Shown piece after piece: positions 52,520 through 61,389 of a stretch of DNA of 64,000 nt. Below the pieces are notes generated by a model. The model made no database searches, was not told where the DNA came from, and saw nothing but the letters and a program-made list of their open reading frames with translations. Position numbers and translations under genes: made by a program. Origin of the DNA: Perognathus longimembris pacificus. Lineage: Eukaryota > Chordata > Mammalia > Rodentia > Heteromyidae. Location of the stretch: the NCBI RefSeq assembly GCF_023159225.1, contig NC_063167.1:15007360-15071359 (forward strand), read 5' to 3'. How positions within the stretch are numbered: the first letter of the stretch is position 1; each line of letters starts with the position of its first letter.

Positions 52520-52901
52520 CAGTCAGGAGCCTGTGGCTCACACCTATAATCCTAGCTACTCAGGAGTCTGAGATCTGAGGGTCATGGTTCAAAGCCAGCC
52601 TGGGCAGAAAAGTCTGTGAGACTCCAATCTCCAACTACCAAGAAAACTGGAAGTAGCATTGTGGCTCAAAGTGGTAGAGTACTAGCCTGGCTCAAAAAAG
52701 CTCAGGAAAGGGGCTGGGGATATGGCCTAGTGGCAAGAGTGCCTGCCTCATATACATGAGGCCCTGGGTTCAATTCCCCAGCACCACATATACAGAAAAT
52801 GGCCAGAAGTGGCGCTGTGGCTCAAGTGGCAGAGTGCTAGCCTTGAGCAAAAAGAAGCCAGGGACAGTGCTCAGGCCCTGAGTCCAAGCCCCAGGACTGG
52901 C

Positions 52902-52939
<38 letters not shown>

Positions 52940-53008
52940 GGAAAGTGTCCTGGCCCGGGTTCAAGCCCCATGATTGACACTACCCGCCCCCCCCCCCAAA
53001 AAAAGTCA
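52520..53008 (+). mobile_element. B1-Geo SINE, split by IDL-Geo
   Basis: GAGCCTGTGGCTCACACC ... AAAGCTCAGGAAAG, insertion, then GTGTCCTGGCCCGGG, TTCAAGCCCC and a C-run/A tail. Confidence 0.9.
52711..52936 (+). mobile_element. IDL-Geo SINE with pure 34-A tail
   Basis: GGGCTGGGGATATGGCCTAG ... GGTTCAATTCC ... GAGTCCAAGCCCCAGG. A tail 52903-52936 has no interruption, the longest in the window. Duplication TCAGGAAAG at 52702-52710 and 52937-52945. Confidence 0.95.
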
Positions 53009-54072
53009 CAGCATTTTATAGCTTAATGTTAAAGTTCAGTTTCTTTCACTCTTGAAATAACATCCACTGCACGAGATGTTTTTTTCTGCAGTGAAAAAAA
53101 ATATTAGTGTCCAAGCCTGGCTTGCATCTATTTCTATAATAGGTTCCAGTAGCTGCCTTGGTTTGGAAGCAGTTTTTGGTAATTGGCTGCTTTTCTGCCT
53201 AATTTGTACCCTAACCCAATAATTGTGCTGCAGCCGCCTCCCGCCACAAGCCCTCTGCCTCTCCCCCTCCATGCAGGCCGCCTGCCCCCTACGCTGGCCC
53301 CCTGGAGCACTCTTCAGTTGAGAAGTTTGTTTCCCTCCCTTCTGGGGGCTGGAGGATAGTTCCAGCTCCTCTGACACTTGGGGAAAGGACAGGGAAATGA
53401 ATTCTTTTGCTTTAGAGGATGAGGTCTGGGGGGAACGTGATTCACTTAAGTATAACTTGGCCTTCTATTTTTTCCTACCAATTTCTTACTATCTGGGGTA
53501 GCCACCTACACTTAGGTCTCTGGCACCCTGTAACCAATAAGAACAAAGGACATAACAGATTACCAGTGATTCATTTAGAAGGCTTTATACGTGATGCCCT
53601 ATTGGTAAATAAGAATTCCAGTTGCCAGGCAGCTTTTCCCACAGGGACATGAACTGTCAGGAGACTTTAGAAAACAGTATTGGGAAGCACTTAGGAACTT
53701 CCTGGTGTCCCATGAGTGTGTTTGATGCTGGCCTCTCACCTGTTGGTTTAGGACAATGAAATGCCTTCAGTAAACCTAGATACGGATAGATGCTCACAGA
53801 GATGCCATTGTCATTTTTAAATGATAAAGGAGAGTAGATGAGTCTTTGATTTTCCTTTCACCAATCAGTTAATTTATAAAATTCAGCATTTTGGGCAATT
53901 TTAAGACATTTTGGAACCTGTATGTAAATTGGGATTAGATGCCCAGACGCTGCAGTGTGGGCTAGTGAAGGCAGAACCACTACCAGTGCCTACATTGAAT
54001 GGATGGATGTGGTGTAAAATTATAATTCTTTTGCTAACAGGTCTAGGTTGACTGGGAATAAAAGTTTATGCA

Positions 54073-54271
54073 GGGGCTGGGAATCTGGCCCCGTGGTAGA
54101 GTACTTGCCTTACATATACAAAGCCCTGGGTTCAATTCCTCAGCACCACATATACAGAAAAAGCCAGAAGTGGCGCTGTGGCTCAAGTGGTAGAGTGCTA
54201 GCCTTGAGCAAAAAGAAGCCAGGGACAGTGCTCAGGCCCTGAGTCCAAGGCCCCCCCCCCAAAAAAAAAAA
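54073..54271 (+). mobile_element. IDL-Geo SINE
   Basis: GGGGCTGGGAATCTGGCC ... GGTTCAATTCC ... GAGTCCAAGGCC, C-run, A tail. Duplication AAAAGTTTATG at 54060-54070 and 54272-54282. Confidence 0.94.
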
Positions 54272-54459
54272 AAAAGTTTATGTAATCTTTTCAGGCATTA
54301 AAAGAGTGAGCTAGTAATTCCTTTTAAATAGAATTAAGTATGACTTGTTACTAGATCTGCTTTTTCAGTTCTGTGATTTTATTCATGTAATTTACTATGT
54401 TTCCCAGTATATATATACCTAATCTATTGGCATTTGGTGTTTGTATTTATTCTCTCTTC

Positions 54460-54668
54460 TTTAGTACTGGTACCAAAGCTTGAACTTAGAGCTTGGTCCT
54501 TAGCTCACAGCTAGTGCTCTACCACTTGAGCTATGCCTCTGGTTCAGCATTTTGCTACCTAACTGAAGATGGGATCTTGTAGACTTTCCTGCCTGGACTG
54601 GTTTTGAACTGTGATCTCAGCCTTCTGAGTAGCTAAGATTATAGATGTGACCCACCAATTCCTGGCTT
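54460..54668 (-). mobile_element. B1 + tRNA-type composite SINE (old)
   Basis: GTACTGGTACCAAAGCTTG ... TTGAGCTATGCCTCTGG, then GATGGGATCTTGTAGAC ... GTAGCTAAGATTATAG. Confidence 0.65.
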
Positions 54669-54769
54669 TAGCTGTATTTATGAATTTGTCATTATGGAAA
54701 ACTGCCATTATATGCTCTTAGACATATTTCCTAATGTCCAAATTCCTAGTTTCATTTATCTGTTTATTG

Positions 54770-55226
54770 GTTGTGGGGCTTGAACTCAGGGTCTGGGAGC
54801 TAGCTGCTCCTGAGCTTTTTTTTTTTTTAGCTCAAGGCTAGTGCTTTACCACTTTGAGCCACAGTTCCCCTTCTGGTTTTCTGGTGGTTAATTAGAAATA
54901 AGAGTCTCATGGGGGCTGGGGATATAGCCTAGTGGCAAGAGTGCCTGCCTCGGATACATGAGGCCCTAGGTTCGATTCCCCAGCACCACATATACAGAAA
55001 ACGGCCAGAAGCGGCGCTGTGGCTCAAGTGGCAGAGTGCTAGCCTTGAGCGGGAAGAAGCCAGGGACAGTGCTCAGGCCCTGAGTCCAAGGCCCAGGACT
55101 GGCCAAAAAAAAAAAAAAGATATAAGAGTCTCATGGACTTTCCTGCCTAGGCTACCTTTGAAACATGATCCTTAGATCTCAGCCTCCTGAGTAGGTAGGT
55201 AGGATTACAGGTGTGAGCCACTAGCG
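54770..55226 (-). mobile_element. B1-Geo SINE, split by young IDL-Geo
   Basis: GTGGGGCTTGAACTCAGGGT ... GGTTAATTAGAAATAAGAG, insertion, then GTCTCATGGACTTTCCTGCC ... GGTAGGATTACAGG. Confidence 0.9.
54912..55117 (+). mobile_element. IDL-Geo SINE, young subfamily Y1
   Basis: GGGGCTGGGGATATAGCCTAG ending ATATAGCCTAG, then CTCGGATACATGAGGCCC, GGTTCGATTCC and GAGCGGGAAGAAGCC. Duplication AGA(A/T)ATAAGAGTCTCATG at 54894-54911 and 55118-55135. Confidence 0.96.
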
Positions 55227-55467
55227 CTCCATGCAGATTCCTATTTTTAAAATGCAAACAAAGAATCTATGAGTTCTGATTAGTTCCTTGTTACTCAAGA
55301 CTCCTTTCTGTTCTATTTACTTTCTCATTCACTCTGGCTTTCAGGAAAAACAAGTGTTTGGAAGTGAGGATAGTTCATCATTTTAGCTATGAAAGTGCAC
55401 TGTGTATTTAATCATCTTAATGCATTATCAGCTTTCTCCAAATCTGCTGATACATAATCCATCTTAG

Positions 55468-55556
55468 ACAGTTGCTGGGCATTTGGCTCAAGTGGTCCAT
55501 TGCCTGCCTAGCAAGTGCACATCCCTGGGTTCAACCCCCAGTACTACCCCAAAAAA
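55468..55556 (+). mobile_element. ID-like SINE monomer
   Basis: GCTGGGCATTTGGCTCAAG ... CTGCCTAGCAAGTGCAC ... GGGTTCAACCCCCAG, A tail. Confidence 0.75.
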
Positions 55557-55869
55557 AGTTGGGTAAGGTTTATTCTTATATAAAGGAGTAGTAGTTTGAA
55601 ATTTGGGCTTTCTTTCTTTATAGTGCTTATAATGTTAGAATAATCTTTGTTGTCCTCATTGCTTGTTGCAGCCGTGCTAGGGGTGGAAGCCAAGGCCTTT
55701 TGTGTGCTCTGCAAGTCCCCTGCCATGGTCCCCCCAAGCCCCCAGACCTGTCCCCCCAAGCCTAATCCTCCCAGCCCAGTCTCATTGCATGTCCAAACCC
55801 GCCCCTTCTGCCTTGAGTTTCCCCCACTCAAGTCGTGTAAGTGAGAGAGTTAGGCATGCTTGTTGGGAA

Positions 55870-56016
55870 AGCCAAGTGTGCTGGGTGCCATGGCTCACAC
55901 TGTAATCCCAGCTCCTGGGGAGGTGAAGAGGGTGAGGATAGATCGTTCATTGCTCGAGGCCAGCCCAAGGAAAAAGTTCTTGAGACTGCATCTCAACCAG
56001 TTTAAAAAAAAAAAAA
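55870..56016 (+). mobile_element. B1-like SINE monomer
   Basis: GTGCTGGGTGCCATGGCTC ... GTAATCCCAGCTCCTGGGG ... AGACTGCATCTCAACC, A tail. A more decayed second unit seems to follow at 56018-56130. Confidence 0.75.
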
Positions 56017-56217
56017 AGTGAGCACAGTGCAGTGTGCCTGTCATCCCAGCTGCGTGAAAGCAAAACCAGAATCTACCCAGGCAGAAAGCAAGCCTCTATT
56101 CAGAAACAACTGAAGCAGAAAAGAAAGCGAAGAAAATGGAAACGTTACACCAGTTTCGATTTCCTTACTTTCACTTTACACAATTTAATTTTGCAAACAT
56201 TTATTTTACTTTCTAAA

Positions 56218-56345
56218 AAAATACAATTTAATTGTTATTAAGGTATTGTATAGAGGGGTTACCATTTCACAAGTCAGGCAGTGAGTACATTTCTCTTTGG
56301 ACAATATCACCCTTCTTTTGCTCTCCCCGGCTTCCCTCTCCCACC
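56218..56345 (-). mobile_element. L1 3'-end-like fragment
   Basis: GTATTGTATAGAGGGGTTAC ... CAGTGAGTACATTTCTC ... C/T-rich CCCGGCTTCCCTCTCCC. Best match is 28440-28570. Confidence 0.5.
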
Positions 56346-56596
56346 CCTCCCACAAGTTGCACCATTTGTTTTTCCACATAGTGTGTACTGAATAGCATGG
56401 TTGCAGTTGTTCCCACTTTCTCCCTCCCTTTCTGTGCCCACCTTTGTCCCTCCAAAAGAAAACTCTAAAGCAAAAAACAAATACCGTCACCACCAACAAT
56501 AACAAAAAACAACCCTGTTTCCATTTCTTGGAATTCATTTAGATAAAAAGTATTAAATGTTGAGAGGAGTTACACCTTGGGGTTCCTCCCTTAAGA

Positions 56597-56625
56597 ATAT
56601 ATATGTGTGTGTATATATATATATT
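56597..56625. repeat. (TA)n/(TG)n tract
   Basis: ATATATATGTGTGTGTATAT followed by TA units. Confidence 0.85.
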
Positions 56626-57244
56626 CCTCTAGTCTCATTGTTTGTGTGTGAGTACATTTTGTTAACATTTAATAGAAATATGTGTCTCTATATATATTCA
56701 CATTTGGCCATTGTGGTTTCCACTTACTAGGTAGTGGAAATCCTTCCAGGTGGGTTCAGAAAACTGCCACACATGGATTTACTCAACTATTTCCTGTAGG
56801 TAGATATTTAGGTGTCTCAGGTGTAGACCAAGCACAACGGTGTGAGTACTGCCAGTTTGCTGCCCTTGGGCAGCATTCTAAACAGGTCAAAGGTTTGCTC
56901 TGCTTCGCCAAACTCTCCTCCCAGACCACACCATTCTGTATTTCCCCACACTTTTGACTCAGGGGTCAGTGCCTTTTGAATTTTGCTATACTTTCCCAGT
57001 AATTTATACTCTGTCTGTGGTTGCCATTGTTTTTAGAGCGTCTGAAATAGCCAAGTAGAGGTGCCAGCATAATCCTACAGCAGGGTATTAGAAGCAATCA
57101 CACTGCTTAATAATTCTGAGAGACAAGGGACTGTCTGGTGGCCCGTTGCTGCCCTCTAGTGGCTAAGATAGATATTCTCTTGTTGTCATCTGCTTGGCGG
57201 GGAAGGGGGGCATGTGGCATGTGTCTGTGTGTGTGAGTACACAC

Positions 57245-57311
57245 ACCAGTCCTGGGGCTTGAACTCAGGGCCTGGGTGCTGTCCCTGAGCTTTTTTGCTC
57301 CTAGTGTTCTA

Positions 57312-57371
<60 letters not shown>

Positions 57372-57483
57372 AATTAGTTAAGAGTCTCATAGACTTTCCT
57401 GCCCAGGCTGGCTTTGAACCACGATCCTCACATCTCAGCCTCCTGAGTAACTAGGATTATAGGTATGAGGCATTGGCACACAG
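57245..57483 (-). mobile_element. B1-Geo SINE invaded by (GT)n
   Basis: CAGTCCTGGGGCTTGAACTC to GTGTTCTACC, then (GT)n, then TTTAATTAGTTAAGAGTCTC and the B1 head. The Geo A box has been replaced by the microsatellite. Confidence 0.88.
57312..57370. repeat. (GT)n microsatellite inside a SINE
   Basis: About 29 pure GT units, the longest dinucleotide run in the window. Confidence 0.95.
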
Positions 57484-57497
57484 CTTCATTTTTGCCT

Positions 57498-57660
57498 TTT
57501 ATTTCATTTTTTAGATAAAGTCTTCCATTAACTTTGCCAGAGTTGCCTCAAATTGACCCTTCTACTTCTGCCTCCCAAGTAGCCGGGACTGTAGGCATGA
57601 ACCACTACATCTGCCATGTTTTTGAGATAGGGTCTCACTAGCTTTCGCACAGACCGTAGG
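57498..57660 (-). mobile_element. B1-like SINE pieces
   Basis: TAGATAAAGTCTTCCATTAAC ending CCATTAAC, CTCCCAAGTAGCCGGGAC and a further start GAGATAGGGTCTCACTAGC. Interrupted by the next SINE. Confidence 0.6.
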
Positions 57661-57670
57661 CTCTACTTTT

Positions 57671-57880
57671 TTTTTTTTTTTTTTTGGCCAGTCCTGGGCC
57701 TTGGACTCAGGGCCTGAGCACTGTCCCTGGCTTCCTTTTGCTCAAGGCTAGCACTCTGCCACTTGAGCCACAGCGCCACTTCTGGCCGTTTTCTGTATAT
57801 GTGGTGCTGGGGAATCGAACCCAGGGCCTCATGTATACGAGGCAAGCTCTCTTGCCACTAGGCCATATCCCCAGCTCCAT
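57671..57880 (-). mobile_element. IDL-Geo SINE
   Basis: T-run, GGCCAGTCCTGGGCCTTGG, CTTCCTTTTGCTC, CAAGCTCTCTTGCC. Perfect 15-bp duplication GTAGGCTCTACTTTT at 57656-57670 and 57881-57895. Confidence 0.95.
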
Positions 57881-57904
57881 GTAGGCTCTACTTTTAAAGA
57901 GCCT

Positions 57905-57977
57905 GTGGTACTGGGATGTAGCTTGGTGGTAGAACACTTGGCTGCTCTGGGGTTCGCTGGAGTACCACAAACACACA
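57905..57977 (+). mobile_element. ID-like SINE monomer
   Basis: TACTGGGATGTAGCTTGGTGG ending AGCTTGGTGG, then GAACACTTGGCTGC and GGGGTTCGCTGGAG. About 170 nt before exon 5. Confidence 0.7.
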
Positions 57978-58143
57978 GAGTATGGTACGGACGTTCTGTA
58001 CCAAGACCTCGAAGGAGCAAACCAGCCCTAGGTTTAACAATGAAGCAGCTGTCAGGACGAGCTTGCCCGGGGAGCAAGTGCTTTTCTGCTCTGCCGCACG
58101 GGTCGTTTCCTTTCTTACCTCCTTCCTTCCTTGTGTTTTTAAG

Positions 58144-58325
58144 CGCTGGAGAGGGGGCTGTTGAAAACACTGCAGAAACTGGATGAGTACCTGAACTCCC
58201 CGCTCCCCGACGAGATCGACGAGAACAGTATGGAGGACATCAAGTTTTCCACACGGAAATTTCTGGATGGTAATGAAATGACACTGGCTGATTGCAACCT
58301 GCTGCCCAAGCTGCACATCGTCAAG
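58144..58325 (+). CDS. CLIC4: CLIC4 exon 5, residues 139-199
   Basis: Completes Ala139 and encodes [17 protein letters not shown], the acidic surface loop [13 protein letters not shown] (residues 158-170), and [20 protein letters not shown] ... LHIVK. The TLAD motif (185-188) is the N-capping box typical of the GST C-terminal fold. Lys199, the last codon, starts the nuclear localisation motif KVVAKKYR that exon 6 finishes. 182 nt; acceptor TTGTGTTTTTAAG; donor GTAGGG, phase 0. Confidence 0.98.
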
Positions 58326-58615
58326 GTAGGGCTGGGGGCCGCGCCCTGGGCTCGCGGGAGGGGGGCTCCCCTGTGCTTCTGCTTCTCATCTGCTGGCTGC
58401 CAGGCCTGGGTTACGCGGACAGTGTTCGATCAGAACACAGAAAAGCGCATCACACACTTTGCTTCTGTGACCCAATGGAGATGGAAAGACGGGAGGGGGA
58501 ACGGAGCTGTCGGAGTTTGGAGCTCGGTCTCATAGTGTCTACGGAGTGAGGGTAGGAAATCCACAGGCGTGAAGGAGTGTGTTTTACAAGCGTGTGTCCA
58601 GTGCTTGCACATGGC

Positions 58616-58775
58616 CCGGGCAGGAAAGTCCGTGAGGCTCTTACCTCCAAGTAACCACCAAAAAGGCACACGTGGCGCTGTGGCTCAAGTGGCAGAGTGC
58701 TATCCTTGAGTACAAAGCTCAGAGAGAGTGGCCAGACGCCGAGCTCGAGCCCCCGCACAGCACACACAAAAAGTT
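58616..58775 (+). mobile_element. B1-Geo SINE, 5'-truncated
   Basis: CGGGCAGGAAAGTCCGTGAG ... CCAAGTAACCACCAAAAAGG ... GAGCTCGAGCCCCC. Unusually CpG-rich for this family, in keeping with the local GC content. Confidence 0.85.
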
Positions 58776-58859
58776 ATTTCCGTGACTCTGAGAGCGGCTC
58801 GAACTTGAGAAGAGTCGCCACCATCCCGCGACTGGACTTGCGCAGCATCGGGGATGCAC

Positions 58860-58970
58860 GCTCCACCTGGATGTGGAGGTGCGGGTCCTGCTGCGGCTTT
58901 GAACCGGGATCCTCACATCTCAGCTTCCCGAGGAGCCAGGATCACAGGCGTGAGCCCCTGGCTCCTGGCT
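58860..58970 (-). mobile_element. B1-like fragment
   Basis: GCTTTGAACCGGGATCCTC, CGAGGAGCCAGGATCACAG; reverse B1-Geo-type head. Confidence 0.7.
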
Positions 58971-59059
58971 AAAACGAATCGTTTGCTGAGAAGCTGGGCT
59001 TCGGTCTAGGTTCTGAGGCATGGACAGTGAAGGCTCACTTGGCTCTCTTTGAATTTCAG

Positions 59060-59224
59060 GTGGTGGCTAAAAAGTACCGCAACTTCGACATCCCCAAAAG
59101 CATGACGGGCATCTGGCGGTACCTGACCAACGCCTCCAGCAGAGACGAGTTCACCAACACCTGCCCGAGCGACAAGGAGGTGGAGATCGCCTACAGCGAC
59201 GTCGCCAAAAGACTGAGCAAGTAG
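59060..59224 (+). CDS. CLIC4: CLIC4 exon 6, residues 200-253 and stop
   Basis: Encodes [12 protein letters not shown] ... [16 protein letters not shown] and TAG at 59222-59224. Residues 199-206 (KVVAKKYR) form the nuclear localisation signal split across the exon 5/6 border. Compared with the human and mouse proteins as I remember them, Ser213 (PKSMTG), Ser225 (NASSRDEF, where I recall NAYSRDEF) and Ser252 differ. Codon choice is GC-rich, matching the surrounding DNA. Confidence 0.97.
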   Translation: MVAKKYRNFDIPKSMTGIWRYLTNASSRDEFTNTCPSDKEVEIAYSDVAKRLSK

Positions 59225-60403
59225 AGCCGTGCTCGCGAGACGTCTCCAGACCCCTCCCACGCGCGTGCTTTCCTCACGGACTGCCCTCCTGTCTGCAGTA
59301 GAGATGCGTTTTGCATGAACACGCACTTATTCACGATTAGGATCATGGATAGACAAGGTGCAGTAGTTGGTCTGACAACACACACTCCTAAGCAGTATTA
59401 CCATCCAGCCCCGCCGCCCCTGCCCACCGCCTCGGCCTCTGACCCGGACACACTCCATCGCAAGCTCATCTGTGCCCGAGGAGCCACGTGTAGCTTGAAT
59501 AGAAGCCATGATGCCAGTCACCCCCCTCCCCCTCCCCCTCGCATGCGCCTGGCCTCGATGGTTCTGGAATTTCCTTAGAGCTCAGAGGATGGCCGGCCGC
59601 ACCGGCCTTAGTGGAAGCGCTGCCTGCGGTGGAGCCTCTCACTGCCCAACTGCCCACAGCCATTCCTCCTCCCCCATGCTGGAGGCCCAGTGGAGAGGGG
59701 TGGAGGGCACTGTCATGGTCGTGGGGCATCTCAGCCACCTTGGTGTTTGAGGCGGAGAGGTGTTAACTTAGCTGTGGGTGGTGGGGCGACCTTAGGTCGG
59801 GTGGGGTGAAGCCTGTTCCCGTGGCTAACTTAAAGCATGGCCTCCCCCCACCCTCCTTCCCTGTACTCTCCTTCCTTCCCCCCTCTCCCCCCCCCCCCAC
59901 CTTGGAGGGCGACCTGCCCCATGGTTGGCCTCCGTGGGCTGAGTGGGAGCTGTTTCAGGCCCGAGGGAGAGCGGCATTTCTCCTTTGAACAGAGGCCTAG
60001 TCCAGAGATGCGTGTCACGCGGGCACAAGCTCGGTAAAGTTCACTGTGTGTGCTTCCCCAAATGGACCAAGTCCGCTCCAAGACTGTGAGCGTGACCACA
60101 CGCGCCTTTTGGGCACCTAGCACGTGTAAGAGCTGTGTCTTTAAGTATTTTTGCTTTGAGATGGCAGCGCGCCCCCCCCCCCCCAACTTGTGTCCCCTTG
60201 AAGTGTGAGGATGGGCCGGAGGGGGGCCCAGTAGGGTGGGTGGGGAGGGGAGGGGGTGCCTCTGGAGAGGAAGCCGTGCTGAGTGGTCAACTCCTTGCAA
60301 AGTGTTTCCACGGAGGGATTCCCTGACCTCTACTGGGGCTGGAGGGAGGCAGTGTGGGGCACTGCTGTGGGAGGAGCATGCGCACACAAGCTGCTCCGAA
60401 GTC

Positions 60404-60540
60404 CTGCGTGGAGGTTGGGGTGCAGGCCGGCTCTGCGTGGAGGTTGGGGTGCAGGTTGGCTCTGCGTGGAGGTTGGGGTGTAGGCTGGCACTGCGTGGAG
60501 GTTGGGGTGTAGGCCGGCACTGCATGGAGGTTGGGGTGCA
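60404..60540. repeat. 29-bp minisatellite, about 4.7 copies
   Basis: Units start at 60404, 60433, 60462, 60491 and 60520, each CTGCGTGGAGGTTGGGGTG followed by a variable 10 nt. The copies differ at a few bases. It lies in the inferred CLIC4 3' UTR; G-rich strand is the mRNA strand. Confidence 0.97.
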
Positions 60541-60734
60541 CACGGGGGGAAGTGTCGCCAGCTCGTTTCCCCTCCGGCTTCTTTGCCGCCCTGGGTGAGC
60601 ACAGCGCAGTCTGAATGAAAGCCTCATTTCCTGACAGCTACCGAGGTTTCTTTAATTAAACCTTTGGAAAGTCCTTTACTGTTCCAATTGATATAACTTC
60701 CTTTTTGTGTGCGTGTGTGTAGATACAGACTTGT

Positions 60735-60740
60735 AATAAA
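60735..60740 (+). terminator. Poly(A) signal candidate, proximal
   Basis: AATAAA in TTGTAATAAAAATGCAAAT, giving a 3' UTR of about 1.5 kb. Confidence 0.55.
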
Positions 60741-61317
60741 AATGCAAATACGATTTATTTCTTGCTAGTGTCAGCTTTCCCACCTCTAAACCACGAGCAG
60801 GCTGTCCGTGCAGATTCCTGACTGGTGCGCACTGCACTCAGTGGACCATTCTAGAACTTAGGAGCTGGTGTGTCTGGTGACCTTGAGCTTCTCCAGAGTT
60901 GCGTGTAGATAGCTTTTATTTCTGTGCATTTGAAAATCCCATTTAGAAAATACCTACAAAGTAAAGATGAGAGGAAATAGGAATTATTTTTTCACAAACA
61001 TTTTGATACACATTTCATCAAGCTAATCGATGTCACCAATTTCTTAACACTGGCTAGAATCAATATTTAATTCAAAGAGAGAGATGTTCATCATAGATAT
61101 TTTTAGGCTTACAAATTTCTAACCTTTGCAAATTATCGAGATTGAAACAACCAAGATTATATTTTTACCAAGGGGAGAAAAATCTCCCTAAGCCATAATG
61201 CTGAAGAATTGGACTTCTTTTTTTTTTAATTACTTGGCTAAGCAAGAATGCTTGTATTTTCTTTCCTCTCTCTGGAACATCATCACCAGTATATTGCTGG
61301 CAGCTATTGTATTAAAA

Positions 61318-61323
61318 AATAAA
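61318..61323 (+). terminator. Poly(A) signal candidate, middle
   Basis: AATAAA in TTAAAAAATAAATATATT; no obvious GU-rich element nearby. Confidence 0.35.
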
Positions 61324-61370
61324 TATATTTTCACTTATCAAAGGATTCTCTTTTCTCCTTCATGAAAACA

Positions 61371-61389
61371 AATAAAAACTTGAAATAAA
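61371..61389 (+). terminator. Poly(A) signal pair, distal
   Basis: Two AATAAA words (61371-61376 and 61384-61389), the second followed at once by GTGTTTTGAG and a T-rich stretch, a plausible downstream element. Interspersed repeats resume about 60 nt later. Preferred end of the long mRNA. Confidence 0.6.

Larger units (their letters stand above)
51296..58143 (+). other. CLIC4: CLIC4 intron 4
   Basis: 6,848 nt. Unrecognised stretches over 300 nt: 51300-51600, 53010-54058, 55557-55868 and 56346-57244. A short tandem duplication and microsatellites are listed separately. Confidence 0.93.
58326..59059 (+). other. CLIC4: CLIC4 intron 5
   Basis: Short (734 nt) and GC-rich, GTAGGG ... CTTTGAATTTCAG. 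Holds one truncated B1-Geo and one B1 piece; 58340-58615 is unique. Confidence 0.95.
480..59224 (+). other. CLIC4: CLIC4 gene, coding span of six exons
   Basis: CLIC4 is a 253-residue member of the CLIC family: glutathione-transferase-like proteins that are soluble in cytosol and nucleus and can associate with membranes. It is linked to redox chemistry, endosomal and tubular morphogenesis and TGF-beta/nuclear signalling. Exon coding lengths are 72, 110, 126, 107, 182 and 165 nt (762 in all). These match the mammalian CLIC4 structure as I know it, with intron phases 0, 2, 2, 1 and 0. The fold is an N-terminal thioredoxin-like domain (about residues 16-105) with Cys35, then an all-helical GST C-domain with an acidic loop. 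No frameshift or stop is seen, so this is the functional gene and not a processed copy. Confidence 0.97.

Noticed and set aside
4432..57880. Regularly recurring 190-210-bp units resembling a repeat array
   Set aside because: They are dispersed, occur in both orientations and carry individual target duplications. They are SINEs, not CRISPR or satellite DNA.
57894..58316. 140-codon minus-strand frame over CLIC4 exon 5
   Set aside because: Antisense shadow of a conserved exon, running across a splice site.
59830..60627. 265-codon minus-strand frame in the 3' UTR
   Set aside because: Carried by C-runs and by the 29-bp minisatellite, whose unit is not a multiple of three and gives shifted repeats. 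No homology is recognised.
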